Below the pieces are notes generated by a model. That model searched no databases and had not been told where the DNA came from. It was given only the letters and a program-made list of their open reading frames with translations. Positions 43,184 through 43,209 of a stretch of 43,209 bases of DNA are shown piece after piece. Location: NCBI GenBank assembly GCA_020441545.1, contig JAGRLZ010000199.1:1-43209 (forward strand), given 5' to 3'. A program made the translations under genes and the position numbers. How positions within the stretch are numbered: position 1 is the first letter of the stretch; every line of letters starts with the position of its first letter. This DNA comes from Xanthobacteraceae bacterium (GTDB lineage: Bacteria > Pseudomonadota > Alphaproteobacteria > Rhizobiales > Xanthobacteraceae).

Positions 43184-43209
43184 GGAGCCATTTCCGTTCC
43201 GACAGAATC
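43184..43209 (-). repeat. Start of a further, tandem repeat copy cut by the window edge
   Basis: Directly after copy 3 the sequence restarts with GGAGCCATTTCCGTTCCGAC and then AGAATC, matching the first 25 nt or so of copy 3. The remainder lies outside the window. Confidence 0.8.

Overview
The window is a GC-rich (about 65%) alphaproteobacterial chromosome segment, most likely from the Bradyrhizobium/Rhodopseudomonas group (Nitrobacteraceae). Evidence: the protein styles; the hdac-xseB-dxs-tlyA and fabI-phosphatase-aroC gene neighbourhoods; and dispersed palindromic intergenic repeats of a type I associate with bradyrhizobia. No phage, insertion sequence or CRISPR array was seen. Almost every stretch is coding or a short spacer.

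Layout. (1) 1-7.4 kb, minus strand: a ribose/xylose-class ABC importer operon. Reading leftward it holds permease, periplasmic binding protein, a second permease fused to a beta-propeller, a stand-alone propeller of the same family, the duplicated ATPase, and the start of a further gene cut by the window edge. Repeated TGTATCCA motifs lie upstream of it. (2) 7.5-8.3 kb: an IsdG-type haem monooxygenase and tRNA-Gln(UUG). (3) 8.4-12.2 kb, plus strand: a DmdC-type acyl-CoA dehydrogenase, an enoyl-CoA hydratase and a histone-deacetylase-like hydrolase. (4) 12.4-18.4 kb, plus strand: xseB, a membrane-linked putative lipase, dxs, tlyA and a TrmA/RlmD-type RNA methyltransferase. (5) 18.4-23.8 kb: a VWA protein (DUF1194), clpS, a class III nucleotide cyclase, aroC, a histidine phosphatase and fabI. 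(6) 24-26.2 kb: an ECF sigma factor with its membrane anti-sigma, then an alpha/beta hydrolase. (7) 26.3-29.6 kb: a type II DnaJ/CbpA co-chaperone, an RT0821-type lipoprotein, pdxH, an SDR and a small zinc-ribbon-like protein. (8) 29.9-34.7 kb: repeats, a CorA-type transporter, two tandem L,D-transpeptidase lipoproteins and an extensin-like protein. (9) 34.7-40 kb: a DmdB-type acyl-CoA ligase, a DUF1499 membrane protein, an MBL hydrolase and glutaryl-CoA dehydrogenase. (10) 40-43.2 kb: ribB with a degenerate RibA-like half, and a KefB-like CPA2 antiporter.

Functional links. The ABC operon appears to join uptake of a sugar-like solute to one or two lactonase/strictosidine-synthase-like propellers, one of them welded to the permease; this is the most unusual object here. 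The remainder is mostly housekeeping metabolism: isoprenoid, shikimate, fatty acid, B6 and riboflavin pathways, acyl-CoA catabolism, cell-wall crosslinking and RNA modification.

Non-coding structure is unusually rich. There are five short tandem arrays with 12-19 bp periods in gene spacers, two triple-hairpin REP-like elements, and three full copies plus one decayed copy of a palindromic repeat of about 100 bp. One repeat copy at the right edge is followed by the start of another. All functions are inferred from reading the sequence; no database search was run.
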